From Allolucifera butyrica (GTDB lineage Bacteria > Bacillota > Negativicutes > Sporomusales > UPPP01): a stretch of DNA of 64,000 nucleotides. Location of the stretch: positions 124,001 through 188,000 of the forward strand of contig NZ_UPPP01000116.1 in the NCBI RefSeq assembly GCF_900476375.1, read 5' to 3'. Below are positions 23,328 to 31,739 of this stretch, in pieces. The number at the start of each line of letters is the position of its first letter. Position 1 is the stretch's first letter. A program made the translations under genes and the position numbers. Under the pieces are notes generated by a model that was given only the letters and a program-made list of their open reading frames with translations, made no database searches and was not told the origin of the DNA.

Positions 23328-24738
23328 GCAAATTGCCATCCCGATCTCGGTTAAGCTGACCGTTCTGTATGCCGTCATTCTTTCCTGCATTCTTCTTTTT
23401 ACCAGCGCCCTTACGGTTGCGGGATTATATTATGTATTATATAACCAGACATTTGATGAACTGAACCTAAGCGTAAACAATGTAACGCATTATCTGGCGG
23501 CGGGAAAGCCCGTAGGCCCGCAGCTGTTCAAGGAGAACCTGACCGGACCGGGTGTAATCCTAAGAATTTTTGACGCCGAAAACCGTTTGCTATGGGATAG
23601 CGCTCCCTACTTGCCGTATAATCATGACTTTTTCCGGGACCGGGAAGAGGAGCGGGAAAAGCCTCCTCCGGCAATGGGGATTTTCAAAAAAAGAACCCTC
23701 CATGAACTTCACCTTGGACATGCTCATTTTTATTATCGGAAGCAAATCGTTTGGCAAAATGGCCATGTTTATCAACTTTATTTTTTAACGAAGACAGTAG
23801 AGCAGGAGCATTTTCTCAATAAACTGGTTCAGAGTCTTCTGGTAACGAATTTGATCGGTCTGTTGATTGCGGTCATCTCCGGTATTTTCATCAGCCGGAA
23901 AGTTTTGCGTCCCATCCGCGATATAACGGCTACGGCCAAAGAAATCGAGGTTAATGACCTCACAAGACGGATTCCGCTTACCAATAGTCATGATGAACTG
24001 CAGGAATTAGCCAAGACCCTGAATCATATGCTGAACCGGGTTCAAGCCGGGTTTGAACAGCAGCGGCGCTTTGTCTCCGACGCATCCCACGAACTCCGGA
24101 CGCCCATTACCGTAATCAGCGGTTACGCCGATATGCTGGACCGCTGGGGCAAACAAGATCCGTCTGCCCTGGAGGAAGGAATCGAAGCCATCAAATCGGA
24201 AGCGTCGAATATGTATGGGCTGATTGAAAAACTGCTTTTTCTGGCCAGGGCCGACCAGAACAGGCAAGTCATGAATAAAACCCGGCTGGCTATGCAGCCA
24301 CTGATCGAAGAAGTTACCCAGGAAACCCGCCTGATTGCTCCGGACCATCAGGTTGTTCTCCAGCAGAATGACTGTGCCGCTATTTATGCGGATGCGTTAT
24401 CGATCAAACAAATGCTGCGGATTTTTATTGAAAATAGCATCAAATATACTCCCACCGGGGGAACTATCCGGATCTCTTCCCGGAAAACCGGCGATTATCT
24501 GGAAATCGCGATTGAAGATACCGGAATCGGCATACCGGAAGAAGAACAGCCGAAGATTTTTGAACGTTTTTACCGGGTGGATAAATCACGGTCCAAGATG
24601 ACCGGCGGAACCGGCCTGGGCCTGTCTATTGCCCGCTGGATTGCCGAACAGCATAACAGTTCGATCCATCTGGCCAGCACGCTGGGGAGCGGAACTACGA
24701 TAACCGTGCGGATTCCCCTGGCTATAACTGAAACGTAA
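23311..24738 (+). CDS. Sensor histidine kinase with HAMP domain
   Basis: The 475-residue inner-membrane kinase has two membrane helices (about 14-40 and 165-190) around a periplasmic sensor of about 125 residues that contains HDFFRDREEEREKPPP and HELHLGHAHFYY, then HAMP (RPIRDITATAKEIEVNDL), HisKA with the phospho-histidine in SDASHELRTPIT, and HATPase motifs N (IENSIKYT), G1 (DTGIGIP) and G2 (GGTGLGLSIA). The ATG at 23311 lies inside the regulator gene. The His- and acid-rich sensor and the His-rich neighbour point to a cationic or metal signal; this is inference. Confidence 0.88.
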   Translation: MWSRIKQIAIPISVKLTVLYAVILSCILLFTSALTVAGLYYVLYNQTFDELNLSVNNVTHYLAAGKPVGPQLFKENLTGPGVILRIFDAENRLLWDSAPYLPYNHDFFRDREEEREKPPPAMGIFKKRTLHELHLGHAHFYYRKQIVWQNGHVYQLYFLTKTVEQEHFLNKLVQSLLVTNLIGLLIAVISGIFISRKVLRPIRDITATAKEIEVNDLTRRIPLTNSHDELQELAKTLNHMLNRVQAGFEQQRRFVSDASHELRTPITVISGYADMLDRWGKQDPSALEEGIEAIKSEASNMYGLIEKLLFLARADQNRQVMNKTRLAMQPLIEEVTQETRLIAPDHQVVLQQNDCAAIYADALSIKQMLRIFIENSIKYTPTGGTIRISSRKTGDYLEIAIEDTGIGIPEEEQPKIFERFYRVDKSRSKMTGGTGLGLSIARWIAEQHNSSIHLASTLGSGTTITVRIPLAITET

Positions 24739-24855
24739 TTGCGGGGTATGCCATGCGTCCTGACGGGGGCACCCAATGTCATTCAGCGGGAGCTCCCCGG
24801 AGTTCCCGGGATCCGGGAAGTGGAATGCTGAATATTCTAATATAGCTGAAATCAA

Positions 24856-24906
24856 AACAATAAACAACCCCGCTCCTGCTCAGCAGGAGCGGGGTTGTTT
24901 ATTGTT
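24856..24906. terminator. 51-base perfect palindrome acting as bidirectional terminator
   Basis: Two 25-base arms (starting AACAATAAACAACCCCGCTC) are perfectly complementary around a single C. A- and T-rich outer arms and a GC-rich core make a terminator for either strand, but the length and perfection are unusual. The rest of 24739-25107 holds no gene. Confidence 0.75.
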
Positions 24907-25107
24907 AGGCGCAGCATCTTAGGATATTCAATACCTCTGAACAAAATGCATAAAATGGACAATATGAATAAATTATGTTTATTCGGAAAATTAAGTCGTA
25001 TTATTGAGTCGTGAGAATTTTATATACAATTTATTTGTTGGGGGGGTGACATCCGTATTTTTGATATTTCCGGTAAGCGCCACTAAAAAAGGGAGGTAAC
25101 AAAGTAA

Positions 25108-26154
25108 ATGAAAAAAAGTATTCATTTTGCCAGGTTGTTAACATTAGTTCTCATGATTTGTTTATTTGCAGGGCTATTTCAAGTTGCCAGCGCAGCGGGT
25201 CCCACCGGATACCGCATAACAAAAACCACTTTACTGGGTGGAGAGGGAACCTGGGATTATCTTACCTTCAACAACAATACCCGGCAGTTGTTTATTGCCC
25301 GCAGAGGCCCTGGCGTAACCGTATTCAATGTGGATACGCAGAAAGTTGTCGGCATAGTTGACGACACGAAAGGTGTTAGCGGAATCGCGCTCGCTCCCGA
25401 GTTTAACCGCGGTTTTGCTACGATCTCCGACGATTCGGCAGTTAAAATCTTCGACTTGACTACCCTTGCTCCGGTGGGTACAGTCTCTGTTGGGGCAGAT
25501 CCCGATTGCATAGTTTATGATCCAGCCAGCAAACTGGCATTTTCAATCGGCGGCAAAGGCACAATTACTGCTATTGATCCGGCCTCCGGAACGGCGGTGG
25601 GATCAATTACCCTTCCGGCCAAAAAACTGGAGTTTGCTCAGGCGGATGGGAAAGGTCATCTTTATGTCAATATGAATGATCAAGCCAAGGTGGCGGTTAT
25701 TGATACCAATACACTGGAATTGACGGCGACCTGGTCTTTATACCGGGCTAAACTGAATACGCCGATGGCTATCGATACGGAAAAGGGACGTCTGTTCGTC
25801 GGCGGCCGCAACGGCTATCTGACAGTTTTAGATACCAACAACAACGGCAAAATTTTAGCGGAACTGCCTATTCTCGGATATAATTGCGACTCGATTGTAT
25901 ACGATCCGGGGACTAAAATGATTTTTGTTGCCAACATGAACGCCGTTATGACTGTTTACAAGGAAACAAAAGAGGGGAATTATGTTGTAGCCGATAATGT
26001 CTTTACTAAAGATTGGGTGAAGACGATGGCTCTTGACCCTAAAACTCATTCGATCTATCTTGCAGGGGGCCAAACGGGAGAATATATACCCGGTAAAGTC
26101 TGGCCTAAACTGATTCCGGATACCTTCTCGGTATTCACTGTTTCCCGCCAATAA
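25108..26154 (+). CDS. Secreted YncE-like beta-propeller protein
   Basis: The 348-residue protein has a signal peptide (FARLLTLVLMICLFAGLF, cleavage after SAA near 31) and then repeated blade units of about 40 residues in which a D-P-or-N turn precedes a short strand (RQLFIARRGPGVTVFNVDT, KLAFSIGGKGTITAIDP, GRLFVGGRNGYLTVLDT). This is the YncE/40-residue YVTN-type propeller. Such periplasmic or surface proteins bind ligands or partners; no catalytic residues are evident. AAAGGGAGGT precedes the ATG, and it is a single-gene unit with a terminator. Confidence 0.8.
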   Translation: MKKSIHFARLLTLVLMICLFAGLFQVASAAGPTGYRITKTTLLGGEGTWDYLTFNNNTRQLFIARRGPGVTVFNVDTQKVVGIVDDTKGVSGIALAPEFNRGFATISDDSAVKIFDLTTLAPVGTVSVGADPDCIVYDPASKLAFSIGGKGTITAIDPASGTAVGSITLPAKKLEFAQADGKGHLYVNMNDQAKVAVIDTNTLELTATWSLYRAKLNTPMAIDTEKGRLFVGGRNGYLTVLDTNNNGKILAELPILGYNCDSIVYDPGTKMIFVANMNAVMTVYKETKEGNYVVADNVFTKDWVKTMALDPKTHSIYLAGGQTGEYIPGKVWPKLIPDTFSVFTVSRQ

Positions 26155-26212
26155 TTTCCTGCCCTCAGGGGCGTTAGACGTGATAATTTTAAGAAAAACT
26201 TGGTGTAATCTG

Positions 26213-26242
26213 AAACCCCGCCCGGAAGAGGGCGGGGTTTTG
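26213..26242. terminator. Terminator after the beta-propeller gene
   Basis: AAACCCCGCCC and GGGCGGGGTTTT pair around six bases. It can serve the convergent XRE gene too. Confidence 0.8.
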
Positions 26243-26277
26243 TGTCCGAATTTAGAGAAGTCGAAATAGGAGCCTGC

Positions 26278-26676
26278 CTAATCGGCAGGCCGTTTTTGCT
26301 GCTTGCGCAGCATTTTTAGAAATTCAATCACCAGTTTTTGGTTCTCCGGCAAGAGACCTTGAATTTGTTTTGACAAATCCAGGGCGGCGGCAGCGGCACC
26401 GGGTTCCGGCTGGCCGCTTTCATAAGGTGCGGCGGATTCGGCGGCGCCCAATACTTCAACTTTCCTGCCGAATAGTAGCCAGTCCGTAGAGATACCGTAA
26501 GTTAATGCTACATTCACCAGAAATTCAACACTTGGTTTGGCTCCGTGTTCGATGTTGTTCACATAGCCCCGGGATGCGCCAATGGAGTCACCAAAAGCGG
26601 TTTGCGATAAAGTTCCTCTTGCCTGGCGGATTCTGGCGCCGATTGCTTCAAAATTTAAGTCTGCCGTAGAAAGCAC
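26278..26676 (-). CDS. XRE-family regulator, likely controlling the aga operon
   Basis: The 132-residue protein has a Cro/CI-type HTH (about 10-70: GARIRQARGTLSQTAFGD, then SRGYVNNIEHGAKPSVEFL) and a C-terminal helical tail with an Ala/Pro linker. It is divergent from the aga operon and there is no AgaR-type (DeoR) regulator in the window, so it is the likeliest local control. The start is awkward: AGGAG runs straight into GTG at 26676 with an in-frame TAG just upstream, and no better start is in frame. Translation may be weak or begin at a non-standard codon. Confidence 0.78.
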   Translation of the reverse strand: MLSTADLNFEAIGARIRQARGTLSQTAFGDSIGASRGYVNNIEHGAKPSVEFLVNVALTYGISTDWLLFGRKVEVLGAAESAAPYESGQPEPGAAAAALDLSKQIQGLLPENQKLVIEFLKMLRKQQKRPAD

Positions 26677-26729
26677 CTCCTAAACCATAGATGAAAACAA
26701 AATGATATTTATTAATTTCAAATTGGTTA

Positions 26730-26758
26730 TTGACTGACATCTATTGATGTCATATAAT
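26730..26758 (+). promoter_or_regulatory. aga operon promoter with embedded operator
   Basis: TTGACT (26730-26735) and a perfect TATAAT (26753-26758) are 17 bases apart. The perfect dyad TGACATC-TATT-GATGTCA (26735-26752) fills the spacer exactly, so a bound repressor would exclude RNA polymerase. Its size suits an XRE dimer. Confidence 0.75.
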
Positions 26759-26872
26759 GATTTTAGCGGTCGGGTTCTGGAAAAAACGGCCACTAATTTA
26801 GTTTTAAAGGAAGGTGAAGGGCTTACTCTTAAAAGGCGTGATTGCTTGCTGCTCAATAACAGCAAAAACAGC

Positions 26873-27031
26873 TGCCCGGAAACACCCAGCCGCCAAGCAA
26901 AGTGTGTTTCCGGGGCATGCGGGTTTTTCGAAAGAAGACCCGCGATGGGGGATTTTCCCAAGAATTCAATTTTAATTATAGCGTATCCCGGAGCCAAGGT
27001 AAATGGTTATTGAAAATGGCAGGCTCCGGGA
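26873..27031 (+). promoter_or_regulatory. Structured leader of the aga operon
   Basis: The roughly 280-base leader has three stems: TGCCCGGAAACAC/GTGTTTCCGGGGCA (26873-26917), GCGGGT/ACCCGC (26919-26943) and the perfect 10-bp TCCCGGAGCC/GGCTCCGGGA (26986-27031) that ends immediately before the ribosome site of the first gene. I match it to no known riboswitch; the last stem may influence initiation. Confidence 0.45.
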
Positions 27032-27045
27032 GGGAGGAGGATTCC

Positions 27046-28374
27046 ATGCAGGATAGCCATCCGCTTAAAAACATACTGGAAAAGCGGCGGAACGGAATTC
27101 CGTACGGTCTGTATGCCGTTTGCAGCGCCAATGAGTATGTTATTGCCGCGGCGATGGAACGGGCGGCGGCAACGCGGGGGCCGGTGCTGATCGAAGCCAC
27201 TGCTAACCAGGTCAATCAGTTTGGCGGGTATACCGGGATGAAACCGGTCGATTTCCGCGATTTTGTCTACCGTATTGCGGACAACGTACCGTTTCCGCGG
27301 CAGCGGATCCTTCTCGGCGGCGACCATTTAGGGCCGCTGCCGTGGCAGGAGGAGCCGGTCGACCGGGCCATGGAAAAAGCCCGGGAATTGGTCCGGCAAT
27401 ATGTTCTGGCCGGGTTTAGTAAAATTCATCTGGATACGAGTATGCCTCTGGCCGGTGACTGCCGCCAGAGCCGGAGTGATCCGGAGCGAGCGGCGTCCCG
27501 GGGCGCCGAATTATGCCGGGAAGCGGAACTGGCGTCGGCCCGGCTGCGGGCGGAAAATCCGGCGGCCCTACGTCCGGTCTATGTGGTGGGCAGCGAAGTG
27601 CCGGCGCCGGGCGGCAGCCGGGAGGGGGAAGCAGGGCTTGCGATTACCCGGCCGGAGGATTTGGCAGCAACGGTGGCTGCTTACGGGCAGGCTTTCCGCC
27701 AGGCCGGTCTGGAGGTTGCCTGGGAGAATGTGGCGGCCTGTGTAGTGCAGCCGGGGGTGGAATTCGGGGAGGAAGCGGTTCATGCCTATGACCGCGCCGC
27801 CGCGCGCGAGCTGACCCGGACGCTGCAGCAATACCCCGGTCTGGTGCTGGAAGGGCATTCCACCGATTACCAGACGCCGCAGGCGCTCAAGGAAATGGTG
27901 GAGGACGGGATTGCCATTTTGAAAGTGGGGCCGGCACTGTCCTTTGCCCTGCGGGAAGGTTTGTTTGCGCTGAGTTATATGGAGAAGGAATTGCTCCGGT
28001 TTCGTCCGGACCGGGAGGCGTCCTGTTTTATGGAAGTGCTGGACTGGTCCATGGCCCGCACGCCGGCCGGCTGGACCCGGCATTATACCGGCAGCCCCCC
28101 GGCGGTCCGATACGCCCGGAAGTACAGCCTGTTTGACCGCTGCCGTTATTATTTGCCCCTGGCCGAGGTCCGCTATGCCCTCAGCCAACTATTGGAGAAT
28201 CTGCGGCAGACCGGCTTGCCGCTGACACTGCTGCGGCAGTTTATGCCGCGCCAGTATGACAAAGTCCGCGGCGGGCGCTTGGAAAACGAGCCGGTCAGCT
28301 TAGTCAAGGACTGGATCGGGACCACACTGGACGATTATCTGTATGCGGTGAGACCGGTCCGGATTGACGGCTAA
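27046..28374 (+). CDS. kbaZ: Tagatose-1,6-bisphosphate aldolase subunit KbaZ/GatZ type
   Basis: The 442-residue protein belongs to the GatZ/KbaZ family: GIPYGLYAVCSANEYVI, EATANQVNQFGGYTGM, LLGGDHLGPLPWQ and FSKIHLDTSMPL in order. In enterics this subunit supports the KbaY/GatY class II aldolase that splits tagatose 1,6-bisphosphate. No Y subunit is in the window, so it may work with a distant partner or alone. An upstream in-frame extension exists, but GGGAGGAGGATTCC points to ATG 27046. It is first in the amino-sugar operon, and the GC content and codon use are high compared with the glucoside operon. Confidence 0.88.
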   Translation: MQDSHPLKNILEKRRNGIPYGLYAVCSANEYVIAAAMERAAATRGPVLIEATANQVNQFGGYTGMKPVDFRDFVYRIADNVPFPRQRILLGGDHLGPLPWQEEPVDRAMEKARELVRQYVLAGFSKIHLDTSMPLAGDCRQSRSDPERAASRGAELCREAELASARLRAENPAALRPVYVVGSEVPAPGGSREGEAGLAITRPEDLAATVAAYGQAFRQAGLEVAWENVAACVVQPGVEFGEEAVHAYDRAAARELTRTLQQYPGLVLEGHSTDYQTPQALKEMVEDGIAILKVGPALSFALREGLFALSYMEKELLRFRPDREASCFMEVLDWSMARTPAGWTRHYTGSPPAVRYARKYSLFDRCRYYLPLAEVRYALSQLLENLRQTGLPLTLLRQFMPRQYDKVRGGRLENEPVSLVKDWIGTTLDDYLYAVRPVRIDG

Positions 28375-28392
28375 AAGCAAAGGAGGATAAAA

Positions 28393-29547
28393 ATGGGACA
28401 TCGATTGGGTTTTACCCCGGAAGAAGCGGAGAGACAAGAGATGGAGCATACCCTGGCGGAAATCGGGCGGCAGCCGGCGGCCTGGCAAACAATCTACGCC
28501 GGAATCCGGCACCGGAAAGCGGAGATTGCCTGTTTTCTAAGCAGGCTGGACAAGGATACCCGGGTTATTTTGACCGGCGCCGGCAGTTCGGGTTTTATCG
28601 GGGATGCCCTGGCACCGCTGCTGCGGCAGGAACTGGGTTTTGCGGCGGTGGAGTCGGTGCATACTACCAGCCTGGTGGCCAATCCCGACCTGTATTTTCC
28701 GCCGGCGGTCAAAACCCTGCTGATCTCGCTGGGGCGGTCCGGCGACAGTCCGGAAAGTTTGGCGGCTATGGAATTAGCGGAACAACGGGTCAGGGAGATA
28801 TATCACCTTATTATTACCTGCAACCCCCAGGGAAAATTGGCCGGTTTTCACAATGAACGGACTTTGCGCTTTACATTAGAATCGGTGAATGATGCCGCCT
28901 TTGCCATGACGGGCAGTGTGACGGGAATGATGCTGGCGGCTTACGGTATTTTGCATAATGAACGGGATTGGACGCCGGAGGTGGCCCGACTGGCCGACTA
29001 CGCGGCGGCCGTGATCGACCGCGTCTTTATCCGGCTGGTCGGGGTCCTGGCCGACGCGGACCGGGCTGTCGTGCTGGGGTCCGGCCCGCTTTGGGGCGCA
29101 GCCAGGGAGGGAGCGCTCAAGATTCTGGAACTAACGGCCGGAAAAGTTCTCTCGCGCTATGACACGCCTCTGGGTTTCCGGCACGGGCCGAAGGCGATGC
29201 TGACGTCGGCCACGGCGGTCTTGTATTTTGCCGCCGCCGGCGATTATACCCGGCAGTACGATTTGGACATGCTGCGGGAGCTTGCCCGGGCGGAAAAACG
29301 CCGGCTGGTGGTGGTAGACGACCGGTATGATCCGGAAATGGACCGGCTGGCCGACCTATATGTTTATAATTCGGTCAATGAAAAGCTGCCGGACGGATTT
29401 ACGCTGTATATCCCCGTACTGGTGGCCCAGATTGCGGCGTTGTTTGCTTCCCTCCAATGCGGCTGTACGCCCGATAATCCCTTTCCGGGCGGAGAAGTCA
29501 ACAAGGTTGTCCAGGGGGTGAAGATTCACCCATGGCGGCAGCAGTGA
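28393..29547 (+). CDS. agaS: AgaS-like galactosamine-6-phosphate deaminase/isomerase
   Basis: The 384-residue protein has two SIS domains (about 50-190 with LTGAGSSGFIGDAL and LISLGRSGDSPES, and about 215-350 with VLGSGPLWGAAREGALKILE and GFRHGPKAML). AgaS deaminates and isomerises D-galactosamine 6-phosphate to tagatose 6-phosphate and ammonia. AAAGGAGG precedes the ATG 18 bases after the aldolase gene. Its 3' end overlaps the IIB gene by 16 bases. With the PTS genes it defines the operon as one for galactosamine or N-acetylgalactosamine. Confidence 0.9.
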   Translation: MGHRLGFTPEEAERQEMEHTLAEIGRQPAAWQTIYAGIRHRKAEIACFLSRLDKDTRVILTGAGSSGFIGDALAPLLRQELGFAAVESVHTTSLVANPDLYFPPAVKTLLISLGRSGDSPESLAAMELAEQRVREIYHLIITCNPQGKLAGFHNERTLRFTLESVNDAAFAMTGSVTGMMLAAYGILHNERDWTPEVARLADYAAAVIDRVFIRLVGVLADADRAVVLGSGPLWGAAREGALKILELTAGKVLSRYDTPLGFRHGPKAMLTSATAVLYFAAAGDYTRQYDLDMLRELARAEKRRLVVVDDRYDPEMDRLADLYVYNSVNEKLPDGFTLYIPVLVAQIAALFASLQCGCTPDNPFPGGEVNKVVQGVKIHPWRQQ

Positions 29548-30014
29548 AACCGAACATTTTATTAACCCGTATTGATAACCGGCTGGTCCATGGCCAGGTC
29601 GGCGTGACCTGGACCACTTCCCTGGGGGCGAATCTGCTCCTGGTGGCGGATGACGCGATTGCGCAGGATTCCCTGCAGCAGCAGCTCATGGCCGTCACGG
29701 CCGAAGCGTCCGGCGCTCAGATCCGGTTCTTTTCGGTGGAACATACGATTCAAGTCATTCATCAGGCGTCGCCGGCGCAAAAGATATTTCTGATTTGTAA
29801 AACCCCGGCGGTAGTGAGGCGCCTGATTGACGGGGGCGTACCCATCGAGGCGGTCAATGTGGGCAATATGCATTTTGCGCCGGGCAAACGGCCGCTGAGC
29901 AAGAAAGTGTACGTGGATGACACGGACCTGGCGGATCTCCGGTACATCCAAGCCCGGGGCATCGAGATGTTTATTCAGGATACGCCGGGCGATGCCAGAC
30001 ATTCTGTAGGTTGA
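29532..30014 (+). CDS. PTS mannose-family EIIB (AgaB/AgaV-like)
   Basis: The 160-residue cytosolic protein begins ILLTRIDNRLVHGQVGVTW; H20 in RLVHGQ is the phospho-histidine of mannose-family IIB proteins. VNVGNMHFAPGKRPLSKKVY around 115-135 is also typical. It takes phosphate from the IIA protein (31740) and passes it to the incoming amino sugar at the IIC/IID channel. It overlaps the agaS end. A palindromic insert (30009-30138) separates it from the IIC gene and overlaps its last two codons. Confidence 0.9.
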   Translation: MAAAVKPNILLTRIDNRLVHGQVGVTWTTSLGANLLLVADDAIAQDSLQQQLMAVTAEASGAQIRFFSVEHTIQVIHQASPAQKIFLICKTPAVVRRLIDGGVPIEAVNVGNMHFAPGKRPLSKKVYVDDTDLADLRYIQARGIEMFIQDTPGDARHSVG

Positions 30015-30138
30015 GAGCCTGATTAAAAAGATGCAGATACCAGGCGCGGCGAGCATTCGAACGAAGGCGTACTCAGGCGTACGTTGAGTGAGAACGCGCA
30101 GCCGCAACAACGTAGATGCGCTTTTTAAACGGGTTCGT
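30009..30138. repeat. MITE-like palindromic insert inside the aga operon
   Basis: The ends form an imperfect inverted repeat of about 36 bases (GAGCCTGATTAAAAAG near the left end; the right end read in reverse begins GAACCCGTTTAAAAAG), with inner pairing such as GCGCGGC/GCCGC and GGCGTAC/GTACG. No frame of note lies in it. It fills the only sizeable gap in an otherwise packed operon, so it appears to be an insertion. Similar 100-150 bp palindromic units are common dispersed repeats in such genomes. Confidence 0.6.
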
Positions 30139-30159
30139 ATTGAGAAGGGGGAAGAGCGA

Positions 30160-30954
30160 ATGCATAGTATAACCTGGCTGCAGGGTTGGGAACTGGCGGT
30201 CATGGCCGTAGTGCTGGGAATTGATTTCTGGCTGGAAAGTCTCTTTTTATTCCGGCCCATCATCGTATGCACGTTAACCGGGCTGATTCTGGGGGATTTG
30301 CCAACCGGCCTGATTGCCGGCGGCTTAACCGAACTGGCCTTTGCCGGGTTGACGCCGGCGGGAGGAACCCAGCCGCCCAATCCGATTCTGGCGGGGGTCA
30401 TGACCACGGTCATCGCCTATACCACCGGCATTGAGGCCAAGACCGCCATCGGCCTGGCCCTGCCGTTCAGTTTTTTGATGCAATATATTATTTTACTTTA
30501 CTATTCCAGTTTTTCTTTTTTCATGGGGAGAGCGGACAAGTACGCCGAAGAAGCGGATACCCGGGCGTTTATCCGGCTAAATATCCTGACAACGGCCATA
30601 GTGGCGCTGACCTATGGGGTTGTCGTGTTTTTCAGCGCTTATGTGGCGCAGGACGCCATGCAGATGCTGGTGCAGTCCATGCCGGCATGGCTGACTCACG
30701 GGTTTGAGATTGCCGGCGGAATTTTGCCGGGCGTTGGGTTTGGCATGTTGTTGAAGGTCATGTTGAAAAAGCAGTATGTACCGTATCTCATCGCCGGTTT
30801 TGTGTTTGCATCCTTTATCCAGTTTTCCAACCTACTGCCCGTGGCTTTGGTAGGAACCGCCTTTGCAGTGTATGAGTATTTTAACGGCAAGAACAGGCTG
30901 CCGGCGGCTTACGAGACGGGAATGAAAGGAGATGGCCCGCATGAAGGCATCTAG
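30160..30954 (+). CDS. agaC: PTS mannose-family EIIC (AgaC/AgaW-like)
   Basis: The 264-residue membrane protein has about seven hydrophobic segments and the IIC pattern FLFRPIIVCTLTGLILGDLP, TGLIAGGLTELAFAGLTPAG and PPNPILAGVM. It forms the sugar-binding channel with IID. A longer frame begins inside the palindromic insert, but GAAGGGGGAAGAG before ATG 30160 and the usual N-terminus (LQGWELAVMAVV) favour that start. It overlaps the IID frame at its 3' end. Confidence 0.9.
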   Translation: MHSITWLQGWELAVMAVVLGIDFWLESLFLFRPIIVCTLTGLILGDLPTGLIAGGLTELAFAGLTPAGGTQPPNPILAGVMTTVIAYTTGIEAKTAIGLALPFSFLMQYIILLYYSSFSFFMGRADKYAEEADTRAFIRLNILTTAIVALTYGVVVFFSAYVAQDAMQMLVQSMPAWLTHGFEIAGGILPGVGFGMLLKVMLKKQYVPYLIAGFVFASFIQFSNLLPVALVGTAFAVYEYFNGKNRLPAAYETGMKGDGPHEGI

Positions 30955-31738
30955 GATTTTAACCAAGGGCGACATTACCCGGCTGGGCATGATTTCTTCC
31001 TTTTTACAGGCGAGCTTTAACTATGAACGGATGCAGGCGGGCGGTTTTACCCTGGCTATGCTGCCGGCCCTGCGCAGAATCTGCCGCGGCGACAAACAGA
31101 GGCTGTCGGCGGCGATGAAGGACAATCTGGAGTTTATTAATACCCATCCCAATTTGGTCGGTTTCTTAATGGGCCTCTTACTGTCGCTGGAAGAAAATAA
31201 TGAGGACCGCAGTTTAATCAAAGGCCTGAAAGTCGCCCTGTTCGGTCCGCTGGCCGGCATCGGGGACGCCATCTTCTGGTTTACGCTGCTACCGATTGTA
31301 GCAGGCATCAGCGCCTCCTTCGCCTTGCAGGGCAGTGTGCTCGGGCCGGTCCTTTTCTTCGCCGTGTATCTGACAATCTTTATCCTGCGGATTGCCTGGA
31401 CCCATCTGGGCTATAACCTGGGGATCAAAGCTTTGGCAAAAATCAAAGACAGTTCCCGCATTATCGCCAGGGCGGCGACTATCCTAGGCGTGACGGTGAT
31501 CGGCGGATTGATCGCTTCTTATATCCACATTGAAGTGGTTACCCAGGTGGCGATTAATGCCGGACACAGCGTTTCATTGCAGAAGGATTTTTTTGATAAA
31601 ATCTTTCCCAATTTGCTGCCCATGAGTTATGCCCTGCTGATGCTGTATCTGTTGAAAAGCAAGCAGGTTCATCCGTCCTTGCTGATTCTGGGGACGTTTG
31701 TAGGGGCCATCGGTTTGTCCTTCGCCGGGGTACTGTAA
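30941..31738 (+). CDS. agaD: PTS mannose-family EIID (AgaD/AgaE-like)
   Basis: The 265-residue protein has the IID order: LTKGDITRLGMISSFLQASFNYERMQ (SFNYE motif), PALRRI, NTHPNLVGFLMGLLLSLEEN and LFGPLAGIGDAIFW. Its C-terminus is hydrophobic. AAAGGAG lies 9 bases before ATG 30941, so that is chosen over 30932. It completes the membrane complex; the neighbouring metabolic genes argue for galactosamine or N-acetylgalactosamine over mannose. Confidence 0.9.
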   Translation: MKASRILTKGDITRLGMISSFLQASFNYERMQAGGFTLAMLPALRRICRGDKQRLSAAMKDNLEFINTHPNLVGFLMGLLLSLEENNEDRSLIKGLKVALFGPLAGIGDAIFWFTLLPIVAGISASFALQGSVLGPVLFFAVYLTIFILRIAWTHLGYNLGIKALAKIKDSSRIIARAATILGVTVIGGLIASYIHIEVVTQVAINAGHSVSLQKDFFDKIFPNLLPMSYALLMLYLLKSKQVHPSLLILGTFVGAIGLSFAGVL

Positions 31739-31739
31739 G

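Noticed and set aside
26744..27013. 89-codon plus-strand frame before the aldolase gene
   Set aside because: Its ATG lies within the promoter itself, upstream of the predicted transcript start, so it cannot be translated from that message. The encoded sequence is not protein-like.
29562..30413. 283-codon minus-strand frame across the IIB and IIC genes
   Set aside because: Long only because the region is GC-rich. Both plus-strand genes have clear family motifs and active sites.
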